A DNA stretch of 64,000 bases from Cellulomonas sp. APG4 (GTDB taxonomy: Bacteria > Actinomycetota > Actinomycetes > Actinomycetales > Cellulomonadaceae). The notes below the pieces were generated by a model, which saw only the letters and a program-made list of their open reading frames with translations, had not been told where the DNA came from and did not search any database. Shown here piece after piece: positions 1 through 9,830 of the stretch. The first letter of the stretch is position 1; each line of letters starts with the position of its first letter. Position numbers and translations under genes: made by a program. The stretch is taken from NCBI RefSeq assembly GCF_009996735.1, contig NZ_JAACYI010000015.1, positions 1-64,000 of the forward strand, in the 5' to 3' direction.

Positions 1-5
1 GCGTA

Positions 6-38
6 TGGTCGGCAACGTCAGATGTGTATAGGGGACAG
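6..38 (+). other. Sequencing-adapter remnant (Nextera/Tn5 mosaic end)
   Basis: Bases 6-38 align without gaps to the 33-nt Illumina Nextera read-1 adapter, whose 3' part is the Tn5 mosaic end. 29 of 33 positions match; the mismatches are at 7, 15, 31 and 33. The adapter sequence comes from general knowledge. It is not biological sequence. Bases 1-5 lie outside the alignment and are probably artefactual too. Genomic sequence starts at about base 39. Confidence 0.9.
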
Positions 39-841
39 GGGGCCGGCTGCGCCGGGGCAGCGGCGGGTGGCGCGGGAGCGGGCGCGGGCGCGGGCGGCGG
101 GAGGGTGGCGGCGGGAGTCGGCTCGACGGACGCAGGGGATGCGTCCGTCTGCTCCCCGGTGGCGTGCTCGTCCACCGCCGGGGCAGGGGTGGCCGGTTCG
201 CCGCCTGCGGTGGTCGGCTCCGGGAGGGACGGCTCTGTGCTGAACGGCTCTGTGCTCGACGCCTCGCCGACCGACGCCTCGCTGACCGACGGCTCGGCGT
301 CCGGCTCGAGAGCAGCGTGCGCCCGCCGCCCGGACTGACCGCGACCGGGCGCCTCAGGAGCGGGTGCCGCCGCCGCGTCGGCGCCCGCGGCGGTGCCGAC
401 GTCGGCCCGAAGCCCGACGCGGACCTGCGACGCGCGCACGACCGCCGAGAGCACGGCGAGCGAGGCCTCGGGGGCGTCGGCGGCGCTGTCCGCTCGCACC
501 GTGACCGCGAGCGCGCCCTGCACCACGGCCTCGCTCCAGGTCGACACGTCGGGTGCGGTCAGCACGCGGCTGCCGCGGTCACCCACGACCTCGACCTCGA
601 CGTCCCCGCGCACGATCACGCGGACGAGTCCCGCGACGACCGAGACCATCGCGAACGGGGGCAGGGAGGTGATCCGCTCGCGCGTGAGCACGCCGAGGTG
701 GTCGGTGAGGTCCGTGTGCTCGCGCAGCGAGGTCCACATCTGGTCGAGAACGGTCGCATCCGTCTCGGGGGGCAGCAGCACGACGGTCCCGTCGCTCACG
801 ACGGCGTACCAGTCGCCAGGGGCGTAGCCGGGGACGATCAC
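39..841 (-). CDS. FHA-type regulatory protein, N-terminal part only (cut by assembly end)
   Basis: An open frame starts at GTG 841, overlaps the phosphatase stop by 4 nt (GTGA), and stays open to the assembly end, giving about 267 codons with no stop. The first ~150 residues look folded (VIVPGYAPGDWYAVVSDGTV..., then LPPFAMVSVVAGLVRVIVRG). The rest is a long Pro/Ala/Glu/Ser/Thr linker. I recall this N-terminal domain plus linker preceding a C-terminal FHA phosphothreonine-binding domain in Cellulomonas-type genomes, next to a PP2C phosphatase, but no FHA residues are present here. The assignment therefore rests on family memory and the phosphatase neighbour. It would act in the cytoplasm as a Ser/Thr phospho-signalling partner. 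Confidence 0.55.
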
Positions 842-1734
842 GGTGCCACCTCCGGGTGGTGGGGTCGGGTGGGGCGGGGCTGGGTCGCGCCGTCGACGTC
901 CTCGTCCCACACGTGGTGGACCGTGGCAGGCGGCACCGTGGTGTCGACGTCCGCGGCGTCGCGGGCCGCCGCCACGTCGACGACGACGGCGCTCACGTTG
1001 TCGTGGCCACCGGCCTCGACCGCCGACGCGACGAGGCTCCGAGCAGCCTCCTGCGGGTCCGGCTCGGTCGCGAGGAGTCGCGCGATCTGGGTGTCGTCGA
1101 GCTCGGTGGTGAGCCCGTCCGAGCAGATGAGCAGCCTGTCGGCGGGCGCTGCGGGGATGAGCCAGTAGTCCGGGTCCGGTTCGGACCGCGTGCCGACGGC
1201 GCGGGTGATCACGTGCCGCTCGGGATGCTCGCGCGCGTCGTCGGGGTGCAGCTCACCCGAGTCGACCATCTCCTGGACCACCGAGTGGTCCACGCTGATC
1301 TGCTCGAGCGTGCCCGCTGCCCAGCGGTAGACGCGCGAGTCGCCGATGTTGAAGACGAGCCAGTAGGCGGAGCCCTCGTGCGAGACGACCGCGGCGCCGG
1401 CCACGGTGGTCCCGGCGGACTGCGTGCCCACCGCGCCGCGCAGGCGTTCCGCCACACGCCCGATGCACGCGTGGACGTCGTCGGGGGTCACGGTCGCACG
1501 GCCCGCGAGCCGTCCGAACTCCTCGACCGCGAGCCTGCTCGCCACGTCGCCCGCCGAGTGCCCGCCCATGCCGTCGGCCACCATGAACACCGGCGGGTAG
1601 GCGAGCAGCGAGTCCTCGTTGTGCGGGCGCACGCGACCCCGGTCGGTGGCCGACCCCCACGTCGTGCGCACGGCCCTCCCCTCGTGGCTGCTCGTCCGGA
1701 CGAGTGACACATCGGCGCGTTCGGCCCCGGACAT
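838..1734 (-). CDS. PP2C-family serine/threonine protein phosphatase
   Basis: A 298-residue metal-dependent protein phosphatase (PppA/PstP type) that removes phosphate from Ser/Thr of proteins. The PP2C motifs are in order: RPHNEDS, VADGMGGHSAGD with the metal-binding Asp, FNIGDSRVYRW, LLICSDGLT, and GGHDNVSAVVVD with the final metal-binding Asp. It has no membrane segment, so it is cytoplasmic, unlike membrane-anchored PstP. ATG 1734 was chosen because everything upstream in the same frame is the shadow of the prenyl synthase. The start lies 28 nt after that gene's stop, and the stop overlaps the next gene. It sits at the tail of the nuo operon, which suggests co-transcription, but no functional tie to respiration is visible. 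Confidence 0.9.
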   Translation of the reverse strand: MSGAERADVSLVRTSSHEGRAVRTTWGSATDRGRVRPHNEDSLLAYPPVFMVADGMGGHSAGDVASRLAVEEFGRLAGRATVTPDDVHACIGRVAERLRGAVGTQSAGTTVAGAAVVSHEGSAYWLVFNIGDSRVYRWAAGTLEQISVDHSVVQEMVDSGELHPDDAREHPERHVITRAVGTRSEPDPDYWLIPAAPADRLLICSDGLTTELDDTQIARLLATEPDPQEAARSLVASAVEAGGHDNVSAVVVDVAAARDAADVDTTVPPATVHHVWDEDVDGATQPRPTRPHHPEVAP

Positions 1735-1762
1735 GAGCCGAACGGGTGAACGAGATGCGTCG

Positions 1763-2767
1763 TCAGGCGGCGCGGTCGACGAGCGCCTCGGTGAACGAGA
1801 CGAACGAGTCCCGCACGGCCCCGGGGGGAAGGGTACCCAGCGCGGTGACCGCCTCCCGTGCCCAACGGCCCGCGAGGTCACGCGTCTCGTCGAGCACCGG
1901 GTGCGCGCGCAGGGCCGCGACGGCCTGCGCCAGCGCCTCGTCGCCCGAGAGGTCCGAGTCCAGCAGCGCCACCAGGTCACGGTCCGCCTGCGCGGCCTGG
2001 GGCCGCGCCGCACGGGCGCGCAGCAGCAGCGCCGGCATCGTCGGGACCTTCTCGCGCAGGTCCGTCCCGGGGGTCTTGCCCGTCGCCGCACCGTCCACGG
2101 CGAGGTCGATCACGTCGTCGGCGAGCTGGAACGCCACGCCCACCTTCTCGCCGTACTGCACGAGGGTGTCCACCACGTCTGCCGGGCATCCCGCGAACAT
2201 CGCACCGAACCGGGCCGACGTCGCGATGAGCGACGCCGTCTTGTCGGCGAGCACCTGGAGGTAGTGCTCGACCGCGTCCGCACCGTCCGCCGGGCCGACC
2301 GTCTCGTGGAGCTGCCCGAGGCACAGCCGCTCGAAGGTCGCCGCCTGGATGCGGACGGCCTCCGGCCCGAGGCCCGCGACCAGGCCGGAGGCGCGTGCGA
2401 AGAGCAGGTCGCCCGTGAGGATCGCGACCTGGTTGCCCCAGACCTCGTGCGCCGCAGGGGCACCGCGCCGCAGCGGCGCCGAGTCCATGACGTCGTCGTG
2501 GTAGAGCGTCGCGAGGTGCGTGAGCTCGACGACGACGGCGGCGTCGACGACCTCGGGGCGACGGCCGTCGCCGAGCTGTGCCGCGAGCAGGCACAGCAGC
2601 GGCCGGAGCCGCTTGCCACCCGCGTTGACCAGGTGCCGTGACGCCGTGTCGGCGAGCACGTCGGTGTGGGTCACCGCGTCGCGCAGCCGCTCCTCGACGA
2701 GCGCGAGCCGACCGGTGAGCAGCTCCGAGAGCGCCGGGTCGGTGAGCGGCAGGGCGGGAGTGGTCAC
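1763..2767 (-). CDS. Polyprenyl diphosphate synthase (menaquinone side chain)
   Basis: A 334-residue all-trans polyprenyl synthase that condenses isopentenyl diphosphate onto allylic diphosphates. Both aspartate-rich motifs are present: YHDDVMD (first, DDxxD) and QLADDVID (second). The N-terminal GGKRLRP substrate-binding motif is also visible. The GTG start at 2767 overlaps the nuoN stop by 4 nt (GTGA), so translation is probably coupled to complex I. A prenyl synthase directly after nuoN is a known actinobacterial arrangement. Together with menA and geranylgeranyl reductase in this window it probably builds and trims the menaquinone tail. Chain length cannot be read from sequence by eye; residues before DDVMD (VELTHLATLYH) suggest a medium or long chain enzyme. 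Confidence 0.9.
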   Translation of the reverse strand: MTTPALPLTDPALSELLTGRLALVEERLRDAVTHTDVLADTASRHLVNAGGKRLRPLLCLLAAQLGDGRRPEVVDAAVVVELTHLATLYHDDVMDSAPLRRGAPAAHEVWGNQVAILTGDLLFARASGLVAGLGPEAVRIQAATFERLCLGQLHETVGPADGADAVEHYLQVLADKTASLIATSARFGAMFAGCPADVVDTLVQYGEKVGVAFQLADDVIDLAVDGAATGKTPGTDLREKVPTMPALLLRARAARPQAAQADRDLVALLDSDLSGDEALAQAVAALRAHPVLDETRDLAGRWAREAVTALGTLPPGAVRDSFVSFTEALVDRAA

Positions 2768-4350
2768 GGGACGAACGCCGCCACGTCCCCGAGCAGGTCG
2801 AGCACGGGCGACGGGAGCACCCCGAGCAGCACCGTGCCGACCACGGCCACACCCACCGCGACCGCGGTGAAGCCCTCCGAGCGGACGACCGTGGTGGTCT
2901 CCCCAGGGGTGCCCACCGCGTCCGTGAAGAACATCAGCACGATGAGGCGCACGTAGAAGAAGACGGCGGCCGCCGACGCCAGCACGCCGACCACGACGAG
3001 CCAGCCGAGGCCGCCCTCGAGCGCCGCGGTGAACACCGCGAACTTGCCGGTGAAGCCCGCCGTGAGGGGGATGCCCGCGAACGAGAGGAGGAAGAGCGCG
3101 AACGACCCTGCGAGCAGGGGGTGGCGACGTCCGAGCCCCGACCACTGCGACAGGTGCGTCGCCTCCGCGACGACGGCGCCGCCCGGGCCCGCGTTGACCT
3201 CACGCACGAGCGACACGACGCCGAACGCGCCGATCGTCGCGAGTCCGTAGGCCACCAGGTAGAAGAGCACCGAGCTGATCCCGCTCTGGGTCAGTGCCAC
3301 GACGCCGACGAGGACGAAGCCCGCGTGGGCGACCGACGAGTACGCGAGCATGCGCTTGACGTCGGTCTGCACGATCGCGACGACCGTGCCCACCAGCATC
3401 GTCAGCACCGCGACGCCCCACATCAGCGGCATGAGGTCCCACTCGAGCGGTGCGAGCACCACGTAGAGGACACGCAGCAGCGCGCCGAACGCGGCGATCT
3501 TGGTGCACGCCGCCATGAACCCGGTGACCGGCGTGGGTGACCCCTGGTACACGTCGGGCGTCCACGAGTGGAACGGGACGGCACCGACCTTGAACAGCAG
3601 CCCGACGAGCACGAGCAGGGCACCCGCGAGCAGCAGCGGGTCGAGCCCGCTGACGCCGCTGACGGCGAGCGAGATGTCGGCGAGTCGCACCGAGCCCGCG
3701 AACCCGTAGAGGAGCGCGACGCCGAACAGCAAGAACGCCGAGGCGAAGGCGCCGAGCAGGAAGTACTTGAGTGACGCCTCCTGGCTCAGGAGCCGGCGAC
3801 GACGGGCCATCCCCGCGAGCAGGTAGAGGGGCAGCGAGAGCACCTCGAGGGCGACGAACAGCGTGAGCAGGTCACCCGCGGCCGGGAAGATCATCATGCC
3901 GCCGAGCGCGAACATCACCAGCGGGAAGACCTCGGTCTGCGCGAGCCCGCGACGGCGCGCGAGCTCCTCGAAGTCCGACCCGGGCACGGCGGCCGCGGTG
4001 GGCGCGAACGCGTCCTCGGCGCCGTCCTCGGTCCGGTCGGCGACCACGAGGATCGAGACGAGACCCATGAGGGCCAGGACGCCCTGGAGCGCGAGTGCGG
4101 GGCCGTCGAGCACGTACGCGCCGCCGAGGTGCGACGCGCCGCCGGTCGCGAGCGTGTCCGACCACAGGGCCGCGACCGCGACGAGCGCGCCCGCGAGGGC
4201 CACGAAGGCGAGCACCAGCTGGGTGACGCGACGCGCGCGACGCGGCACGAACGCCTCGACGAGCACGCCCACCACCGCCGCGAGCAGCACGACCGCCACC
4301 GGCGTCAGCTCGGCCCAGGGGATCTCCGGAGCCACGAAGGCCGATGTCAC
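2764..4350 (-). CDS. nuoN: NADH-quinone oxidoreductase subunit N
   Basis: A 528-residue antiporter-like membrane subunit of complex I, with about 14 hydrophobic helices and the typical run FHSWTPDVYQGSPTPVTGFMA followed by DVKRMLAYSSVAHAGF. It forms one of the proton channels of the membrane arm. A hydrophilic insertion after helix 4 (about residues 108-135, TEDGAEDAFAPTAAAVPGSD) lengthens it relative to E. coli NuoN (about 485 residues). ATG 4350 overlaps the nuoM stop by 4 nt, and the stop overlaps the prenyl synthase start. Confidence 0.96.
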   Translation of the reverse strand: MTSAFVAPEIPWAELTPVAVVLLAAVVGVLVEAFVPRRARRVTQLVLAFVALAGALVAVAALWSDTLATGGASHLGGAYVLDGPALALQGVLALMGLVSILVVADRTEDGAEDAFAPTAAAVPGSDFEELARRRGLAQTEVFPLVMFALGGMMIFPAAGDLLTLFVALEVLSLPLYLLAGMARRRRLLSQEASLKYFLLGAFASAFLLFGVALLYGFAGSVRLADISLAVSGVSGLDPLLLAGALLVLVGLLFKVGAVPFHSWTPDVYQGSPTPVTGFMAACTKIAAFGALLRVLYVVLAPLEWDLMPLMWGVAVLTMLVGTVVAIVQTDVKRMLAYSSVAHAGFVLVGVVALTQSGISSVLFYLVAYGLATIGAFGVVSLVREVNAGPGGAVVAEATHLSQWSGLGRRHPLLAGSFALFLLSFAGIPLTAGFTGKFAVFTAALEGGLGWLVVVGVLASAAAVFFYVRLIVLMFFTDAVGTPGETTTVVRSEGFTAVAVGVAVVGTVLLGVLPSPVLDLLGDVAAFVP

Positions 4351-5954
4351 TGGTCGCTCCCGTCCTCGGAGATGGTGGTACTGGCCACCTGGGTCGCCTG
4401 CGGGTCGTCCACGCCGACCTGCGTGAGCGAGGTCTGCGCGGGCTCACGCACCAGGTCGAGCGCCGGGGCCGGGTAGAAGCCGAGCACGAGCATCGCGGCG
4501 ATCAGCGGCCCCACGACCCACTTCTCGCGCGCCGAGAGGTCCACGGTGGCGGCGAGCTCGGGACGCACCGGGCCGGTGAAGACCTTCTGGTAGGTCCACA
4601 GCACGTAGAGCGCGGCGAGGACCACCCCGAGCGTCGCCACGACGGCGGCCGGGCGGTTCGACGCGTAGGTGCCCACCAGCACGAGGAACTCGCTGACGAA
4701 CGTCGACAGGCCGGGCAGCGACAGCGCCGACAGACCCGCGACGAGGAACGTGCCCGCGAGCACGGGCACGACCTTCTGCAGGCCGCCGAAGTCGGCGATC
4801 CGCTGCGAGCCGCGGCGCGCGACCAGGAACCCGGCCAGCAGGAAGAGCGCCCCCGTGGAGAGCCCGTGGTTGACCATGTAGAACGAGGCGCCCTGGATGC
4901 TCACCGAGGTGAACGCGAAGATGCCCAGCACGATGAAGCCGAAGTGGCTCACCGAGGTGTAGGCGATCAGGCGCATGAGGTCGGCCTGACCGATCGCGAG
5001 CAGCGCACCGTAGAGGATCGAGATCACCGCGAGCACGATGATCACGGGTGCGGCCCAGCGTGACGCCTCGGGGAACAGCGGGAGGCACAGCGTGAGCATG
5101 CCGAACGTCCCGACCTTGTCGAGCACGCCCACGAGCAGCACGTTGGTGCCCGCCGGGGCCTGCTCGGCGGCGTCGGGGAGCCACGTGTGCACGGGCCACA
5201 TGGGTGCCTTGATCGCGAACGCGAGGAAGAACGCGAGGAAGATCAGGCGCTCGGTCGTGGTCGACATCTCCGCGCCCACGAGGTTCTCGACGAGGAACCC
5301 GTCGGGCCCACCGGGTCCCTGGAGGTAGAGCGCGATGACGCCGGCCAGCATCACGAGGCCGCCCGCGAGCGAGAACAGCAGGAACTTCACCGCCGCGTAG
5401 CGCCGCTGGAGGCCGCCGAAGGCACCGATCATGAAGTAGACCGGGATGAGCATGGCCTCGAAGAGGACGTAGAAGAGGAAGACGTCGCGCGCCGCGAAGA
5501 TCGCGACCATGAACGCCTCGAGCACCAGGACGAGGGCCATGTACCGGCGGATCCGGTCACCGGCGACGTCGCCCGCGGTCGCCTCGGCGGGGTCGAGCTC
5601 GCCGTCCGCCAGCGCGGCGTCGGGGTGCTCGCGCCAGGCCGCGAGGAGCACGAGCGGCACGAGCACGACCGACAGCAGCACGAGGGACAGGCCCACGCCG
5701 TCGACCCCGAGGGCGTAGCTCACGCCGAGCGCCGGGATCCAGGCCGCCTGCTCCGTGAGCTGGTGGGTCGCCGCCTGCGCGGTGTCGAACGCGAGCGTCG
5801 CGGCCACGCCGAGCGCGAGGACCACCAGGGAGACCGCGACCGCAACGGCGCGCGCGTGGCGCCGCGCGCCTCTGGGCAGCGCCCAGAGCACGGCCGCGCC
5901 CACCAGCGGCACCACGATCATCGCGGTGAGCCAGGGGAAGGTCTGTTCAGCCAT
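4347..5954 (-). CDS. nuoM: NADH-quinone oxidoreductase subunit M
   Basis: A 535-residue complex I antiporter-like membrane subunit. Recognisable stretches are MWPVHTWLPDAAEQAPAGTN, followed by QADLMRLIAYTSVSHFGFI and the conserved Lys/Glu channel region of the NuoL/M/N family. A charged loop near residues 115-130 (DPAEATAGDVAGDRIRR) lies between helices. ATG 5954 follows the nuoL stop by 16 nt, and the gene overlaps nuoN by 4 nt. It pumps protons in the membrane arm. The family identity is clear; M is distinguished from L and N by length, position and these motifs. Confidence 0.96.
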   Translation of the reverse strand: MAEQTFPWLTAMIVVPLVGAAVLWALPRGARRHARAVAVAVSLVVLALGVAATLAFDTAQAATHQLTEQAAWIPALGVSYALGVDGVGLSLVLLSVVLVPLVLLAAWREHPDAALADGELDPAEATAGDVAGDRIRRYMALVLVLEAFMVAIFAARDVFLFYVLFEAMLIPVYFMIGAFGGLQRRYAAVKFLLFSLAGGLVMLAGVIALYLQGPGGPDGFLVENLVGAEMSTTTERLIFLAFFLAFAIKAPMWPVHTWLPDAAEQAPAGTNVLLVGVLDKVGTFGMLTLCLPLFPEASRWAAPVIIVLAVISILYGALLAIGQADLMRLIAYTSVSHFGFIVLGIFAFTSVSIQGASFYMVNHGLSTGALFLLAGFLVARRGSQRIADFGGLQKVVPVLAGTFLVAGLSALSLPGLSTFVSEFLVLVGTYASNRPAAVVATLGVVLAALYVLWTYQKVFTGPVRPELAATVDLSAREKWVVGPLIAAMLVLGFYPAPALDLVREPAQTSLTQVGVDDPQATQVASTTISEDGSDQ

Positions 5955-5970
5955 CGTGTGTCTCTTCCCC

Positions 5971-7962
5971 TCAGATCCGGAACGCCAGGACGACGGCGAC
6001 CAGGACGACGACGCCGGCGACCATCGTCGCGGCGTACGAGCGTACGTATCCGTTCTGCACGCGCCGCACGAGCTCGCCCGAGCCGGCGACCACGCGGGCG
6101 AGGCCCGTGGCCGCTCCGTCGACGACGTGCCGGTCGCCGTACACGAGCGACCGGGTCAGGTACTGGCCCGGGCGCATCAGCAGCGCCTCGTTGACGTCGT
6201 CCTGGTACAGGTCGCGACGCGCGGCGCGCGTGAGCGCCGACCCGCGCGGCGGCACGACCGCGACCGGCGACGCGGCGTACTGGCGCCAGGCGAGGAACGC
6301 GCCGACGAGCACCAGCACGATCGTCGCGGCCATGATGACCGGCACCGGGAGCACCGGCTCGTGGTGCTCGGCGTGCCCGGTGACCGGCTCGAGCCACGTC
6401 ACGAAGCCGTTGCCGAGCGCGAGCACACCGCCGAGGGCGACCGAGCCGACGGCCAGCACGACCATCGGGCCGACCATGAGCACGGGCGACTCGTGCGGGT
6501 GACGCACCGGGAGGTCCGACGAGCCCGCGCCACCGTGCCCGTCCGTCCACCGGCGCTCGCCGTGGAACGTCATGAAGAACAGGCGCGACATGTAGAACGC
6601 GGTGATCCCGGCGCCCACGAGGGCGACGGTGCCGAAGACCCACGGCTGCCAGCCCTGGGCGTCGGCCGTCGCGAACGCGGACTCGATGATCTTGTCCTTG
6701 CTCCAGAACCCGGAGAACGGGGGCAGCCCGAGGATCGCGAGCCACCCGGCCGCGAACGTGAGCCACGTGATCTTCATGACCCGGCTCAGCCCGCCGAAGC
6801 GGCGCATGTCGACGTCGTCGGACATGCCGTGCATCACCGAGCCGGCACCCAGGAACATCCCGGCCTTGAAGAAGCCGTGGGTGATCAGGTGGAAGATCGC
6901 GAACGCGTAGCCGATCGGACCCAGGCCGGCGGCCAGCATCATGTAGCCGATCTGGCTCATGGTCGAGGCCGCGAGCGTCTTCTTGATGTCGTCCTTCGCG
7001 GTTCCGACGATCGCCCCGAACAGCAGCGTGAACGCGCCGATGATCGCGACCACGAGCAGCGCGGTCGGCGCACCCGCGTAGACGGGGGCCGAGCGCACGA
7101 CGAGGTAGACGCCGGCGGTCACCATGGTCGCGGCGTGGATGAGCGCCGAGACCGGCGTGGGGCCGGCCATCGCGTCGCCGAGCCACGACTGCAGCGGGAA
7201 CTGCGCGGACTTGCCCGTCGCGGCGAGGAGCAGCATGAGGCCGGCCGCCGTGAGCAGCCCCTCGTTCGCGCCCTCCGTGAGCGAGAAGACGGTCTCGAAG
7301 TCCGTCGCGCCGAAGGCGGCGAACAGGATCATGATCGCGACGAGCATGCCGATGTCGCCCACGCGGTTGGCCACGAAGGCCTTCTTGGCCGCGACCGAGT
7401 TGGGCATCTCGTGGTTCCAGAAGCCGATGAGCAGGTAGGACGCGAGACCCACGCCCTCCCAGCCCACGAAGAGCAGCACGTAGCTGTCCGCCAGCACCAG
7501 CAGCAGCATCGCCGCGACGAACAGGTTGAGGTACGAGAAGAAGCGACGCCGGTCGCGGTCGTGCTCCATGTAGGCGACCGAGTAGACGTGGATCAGCGTG
7601 CCGACGAAGGTGACCAGGAGGACGAAGGCGAGCGAGAGCGGGTCCACCCGCAGGCCCGCGGCGAGCTCGAACGCACCGGCCGTGATCCAGTCGAACAGGT
7701 GCAGGTCCTGGACGCGCTCCTCGGCCGGCAGCCCGAGCATCGCGACGAGCAGCACCGCACCGACCACGAAGGAGGAGGCCGAGGCGAGGACGCCGAGCCA
7801 GTGTCCCCAGCGGTCGCTGCGACGTCCGGCCAGCAGCAGCACCGCGGCACCGAGCAGCGGCAGCGCCACGAGCAGCCAGGCGCTCGTGAAGACGCCCTCG
7901 GCAGGCACGGCGTGGGCCATCTCGCCCGCGGCGGCGGGAAGGGCAGCAGGAAGTGTCGTCAC
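5971..7962 (-). CDS. nuoL: NADH-quinone oxidoreductase subunit L
   Basis: A 663-residue distal antiporter-like subunit of complex I. Hallmarks are [18 protein letters not shown], the [12 protein letters not shown] segment, [22 protein letters not shown], and [18 protein letters not shown]. The long C-terminal amphipathic lateral helix region is present, ending in a last transmembrane helix ([14 protein letters not shown]). GTG start at 7962; the nuoK stop is 13 nt upstream. Two His-rich stretches near residue 525 (TGHAEHHEP) are a lineage-specific loop. It carries the terminal proton channel. Confidence 0.96.
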   Translation of the reverse strand: MTTLPAALPAAAGEMAHAVPAEGVFTSAWLLVALPLLGAAVLLLAGRRSDRWGHWLGVLASASSFVVGAVLLVAMLGLPAEERVQDLHLFDWITAGAFELAAGLRVDPLSLAFVLLVTFVGTLIHVYSVAYMEHDRDRRRFFSYLNLFVAAMLLLVLADSYVLLFVGWEGVGLASYLLIGFWNHEMPNSVAAKKAFVANRVGDIGMLVAIMILFAAFGATDFETVFSLTEGANEGLLTAAGLMLLLAATGKSAQFPLQSWLGDAMAGPTPVSALIHAATMVTAGVYLVVRSAPVYAGAPTALLVVAIIGAFTLLFGAIVGTAKDDIKKTLAASTMSQIGYMMLAAGLGPIGYAFAIFHLITHGFFKAGMFLGAGSVMHGMSDDVDMRRFGGLSRVMKITWLTFAAGWLAILGLPPFSGFWSKDKIIESAFATADAQGWQPWVFGTVALVGAGITAFYMSRLFFMTFHGERRWTDGHGGAGSSDLPVRHPHESPVLMVGPMVVLAVGSVALGGVLALGNGFVTWLEPVTGHAEHHEPVLPVPVIMAATIVLVLVGAFLAWRQYAASPVAVVPPRGSALTRAARRDLYQDDVNEALLMRPGQYLTRSLVYGDRHVVDGAATGLARVVAGSGELVRRVQNGYVRSYAATMVAGVVVLVAVVLAFRI

Positions 7963-7975
7963 CGTCGCGCGCTCC

Positions 7976-8275
7976 TCAGCTCTTCAGAAGGTTGGCGTCG
8001 TCGACCGAGGCCGAGCGTCGGGTGCGGAAGATCGCGACGATGATCGCGAGGCCGATGACCACCTCGGCGGCGGCCACGACCATCACGAAGAACGCGACGA
8101 CCTGCCCCTGGAGGTCACCGTGCATCCGCGCGAAGGTCACGAAGGCCAGGTTGGCCGCGTTGAGCATGAGCTCGACGCCCATGAAGACGATGATCGCGTT
8201 GCGGCGCAGCAGCACCGTCGTCGCGCCGATCGTGAACAGCAGCGCCGACAGCACCAGGTAGTTGCCGAGGTTCAT
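7976..8275 (-). CDS. nuoK: NADH-quinone oxidoreductase subunit K
   Basis: A 99-residue, three-helix membrane subunit of complex I, the MrpC-like part of the proton path. The conserved helix-2 segment [18 protein letters not shown] carries the membrane-embedded Glu. Length matches the family (about 100 residues). ATG 8275 overlaps the nuoJ stop by 4 nt (ATGA), indicating translational coupling. Confidence 0.96.
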   Translation of the reverse strand: MNLGNYLVLSALLFTIGATTVLLRRNAIIVFMGVELMLNAANLAFVTFARMHGDLQGQVVAFFVMVVAAAEVVIGLAIIVAIFRTRRSASVDDANLLKS

Positions 8276-9141
8276 CGCACCTGCTCCTCACCGGTGATCG
8301 AGCGCTCGGGCGGGGTCGAGCCGATGCCCGCGCCCCCCGGCCCCTCGTCCACGCCCTCGAGCTGCTCGTCCGCCACCGCGTCGCCGTTCGCGGCGACCTC
8401 GGCGATCGAGCGCTCCTGACCACGGATGCGCAGCACGCGCGGCACCGAGACGTCGAGCGGACGCCCGTCGGGCCCGAGGGCCGGCACGTCCATCGCGTTG
8501 CTGCGGGCGTACACGCCCGGTGCCGGCAGCGGCGTCAGGAGCCCACCGGCCGCGACGCGCGCGTCGGCCCGCTCCTTCTGGCCGATGCGTCGGGTCAGCC
8601 GCTCCCGGTGCGTCAGCACGAGCGCACCGAGCGCCGCGACCACCAGGAGGGTGCCGACCACCTCGAGCGTGAAGACGAAGTCGCCGAAGATCACGCGCGC
8701 GACGCCGACGGGGTTGCCGTCCGCGTTGGCCGCGGCGAGGCCCGCCGGGGCGATGTCGGTCGCCGTGAGCACCACACCCACGAGCACCACGCCGAGCCCC
8801 AGGCCGAGGAGGGCGCCGATCCAGCGCTGCGCGCGGATGGTCTCGACCAGCGAGTCGGAGGCGTCGACGCCCACGAGCATCAGCACGAACAGGAAGAGCA
8901 TCATCACGGCGCCCGTGTACACGATCACCTGCACGACGCCGAGGAACGGCGCCTCCTGGGCGACGTAGAGGATCGCGAGCGAGACCATGACGACGACGAC
9001 GCTCATCGCCGCGTGGACCGTCTTGCGCGCGAAGAGCAGGCCGAGGGCCGCGAGCACCATGACCGGCGCGAGGCACCAGAAGAGCACGGCCTCGGCGGTG
9101 GTGGTGCTGCCGGTCTCGGCCAGGGAGGTCAGGACGCTCAT
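8272..9141 (-). CDS. nuoJ: NADH-quinone oxidoreductase subunit J
   Basis: A 289-residue complex I membrane subunit with five hydrophobic helices in its first ~190 residues, including the segment [19 protein letters not shown] that contains the pi-bulge helix of the family. The C-terminal ~90 residues are hydrophilic and Pro/Gly-rich, ending [10 protein letters not shown], so the protein is longer than E. coli NuoJ (184 residues), as is common in actinomycetes. ATG 9141 overlaps the nuoI stop by 4 nt. Confidence 0.95.
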   Translation of the reverse strand: MSVLTSLAETGSTTTAEAVLFWCLAPVMVLAALGLLFARKTVHAAMSVVVVMVSLAILYVAQEAPFLGVVQVIVYTGAVMMLFLFVLMLVGVDASDSLVETIRAQRWIGALLGLGLGVVLVGVVLTATDIAPAGLAAANADGNPVGVARVIFGDFVFTLEVVGTLLVVAALGALVLTHRERLTRRIGQKERADARVAAGGLLTPLPAPGVYARSNAMDVPALGPDGRPLDVSVPRVLRIRGQERSIAEVAANGDAVADEQLEGVDEGPGGAGIGSTPPERSITGEEQVR

Positions 9142-9830
9142 CGGCCTGCCTCGGTCCGCTGGACGTTCGCGAGCGAGGGCTCGTCCGGACGCCACTGCGC
9201 GACCCAGTCGATCTGCTCGGGCACGGGGCCGGTGACCTCGCCGCGGTAGTAGTCGTCGTCCTCGGTGCCGGGGACCATCGGGTGCGGTGCGGCCAGCATG
9301 CCCTCGCCGAGAGGCGCCAGCAGGTCCGTCTTCTCGTAGATCATCCCGCGGCGCGTGGGCCCGGCGAGCTCGTAGTCGTTCGTCATCGTCAGGGCGCGCG
9401 TGGGGCACGCCTCGATGCACAGCCCGCAGAAGATGCAGCGCAGGTAGTTGATCTGGTAGACGCGGCCGTACCGCTCACCTGGCGAGAACTGCGCGTCGGG
9501 CGTGTTGTCGGCGCCCTCGACGTAGATCGCGTCGGCCGGGCACGCCCACGCGCACAGCTCGCACCCGATGCACTTCTCGAGGCCGTCCGGGTACCGGTTG
9601 AGCTGGTGACGTCCGTGGTAGCGCGGCTTGGTCGGCACCTTCTCGAACGGGTACTGCTCGGTGACGGCCGGCTTGAACATGTTGGCGAAGGTGACGCCGA
9701 AGCCCGCCGCCGGAGCGAGCAGCTCGCCCAGGCCCTTCTTCGCCGGGATCAGGGACTCGTACTCCTGACCCGACGGCGCACCGACCTCGCCGGCGCCCTC
9801 GCGCCGGGAGATCTCCTTGTCGTCAGCCAC
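9138..9830 (-). CDS. nuoI: NADH-quinone oxidoreductase subunit I (8Fe ferredoxin-type)
   Basis: A 230-residue peripheral-arm subunit that holds two [4Fe-4S] clusters (N6a/N6b), bound by [12 protein letters not shown] and [12 protein letters not shown]. It hands electrons towards NuoB. GTG 9830 was chosen because it starts the natural sequence [19 protein letters not shown] and lies inside the end of nuoH (8-nt overlap). Longer in-frame extensions are shadows of nuoH. The N-terminal ~35 residues are charged and variable. Confidence 0.95.
   Translation of the reverse strand: MADDKEISRREGAGEVGAPSGQEYESLIPAKKGLGELLAPAAGFGVTFANMFKPAVTEQYPFEKVPTKPRYHGRHQLNRYPDGLEKCIGCELCAWACPADAIYVEGADNTPDAQFSPGERYGRVYQINYLRCIFCGLCIEACPTRALTMTNDYELAGPTRRGMIYEKTDLLAPLGEGMLAAPHPMVPGTEDDDYYRGEVTGPVPEQIDWVAQWRPDEPSLANVQRTEAGR

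Noticed and set aside
1735-2091. Longer start for the PP2C phosphatase
   Set aside because: The upstream extension is Arg/Cys-rich shadow of the prenyl synthase gene; the conserved phosphatase begins near 1734.
5755-8043. A 762-codon plus-strand frame over nuoL/nuoM
   Set aside because: Antisense shadow: low complexity (RDEHRR-type repeats), no recognisable domain, fully covered by the conserved nuo genes.
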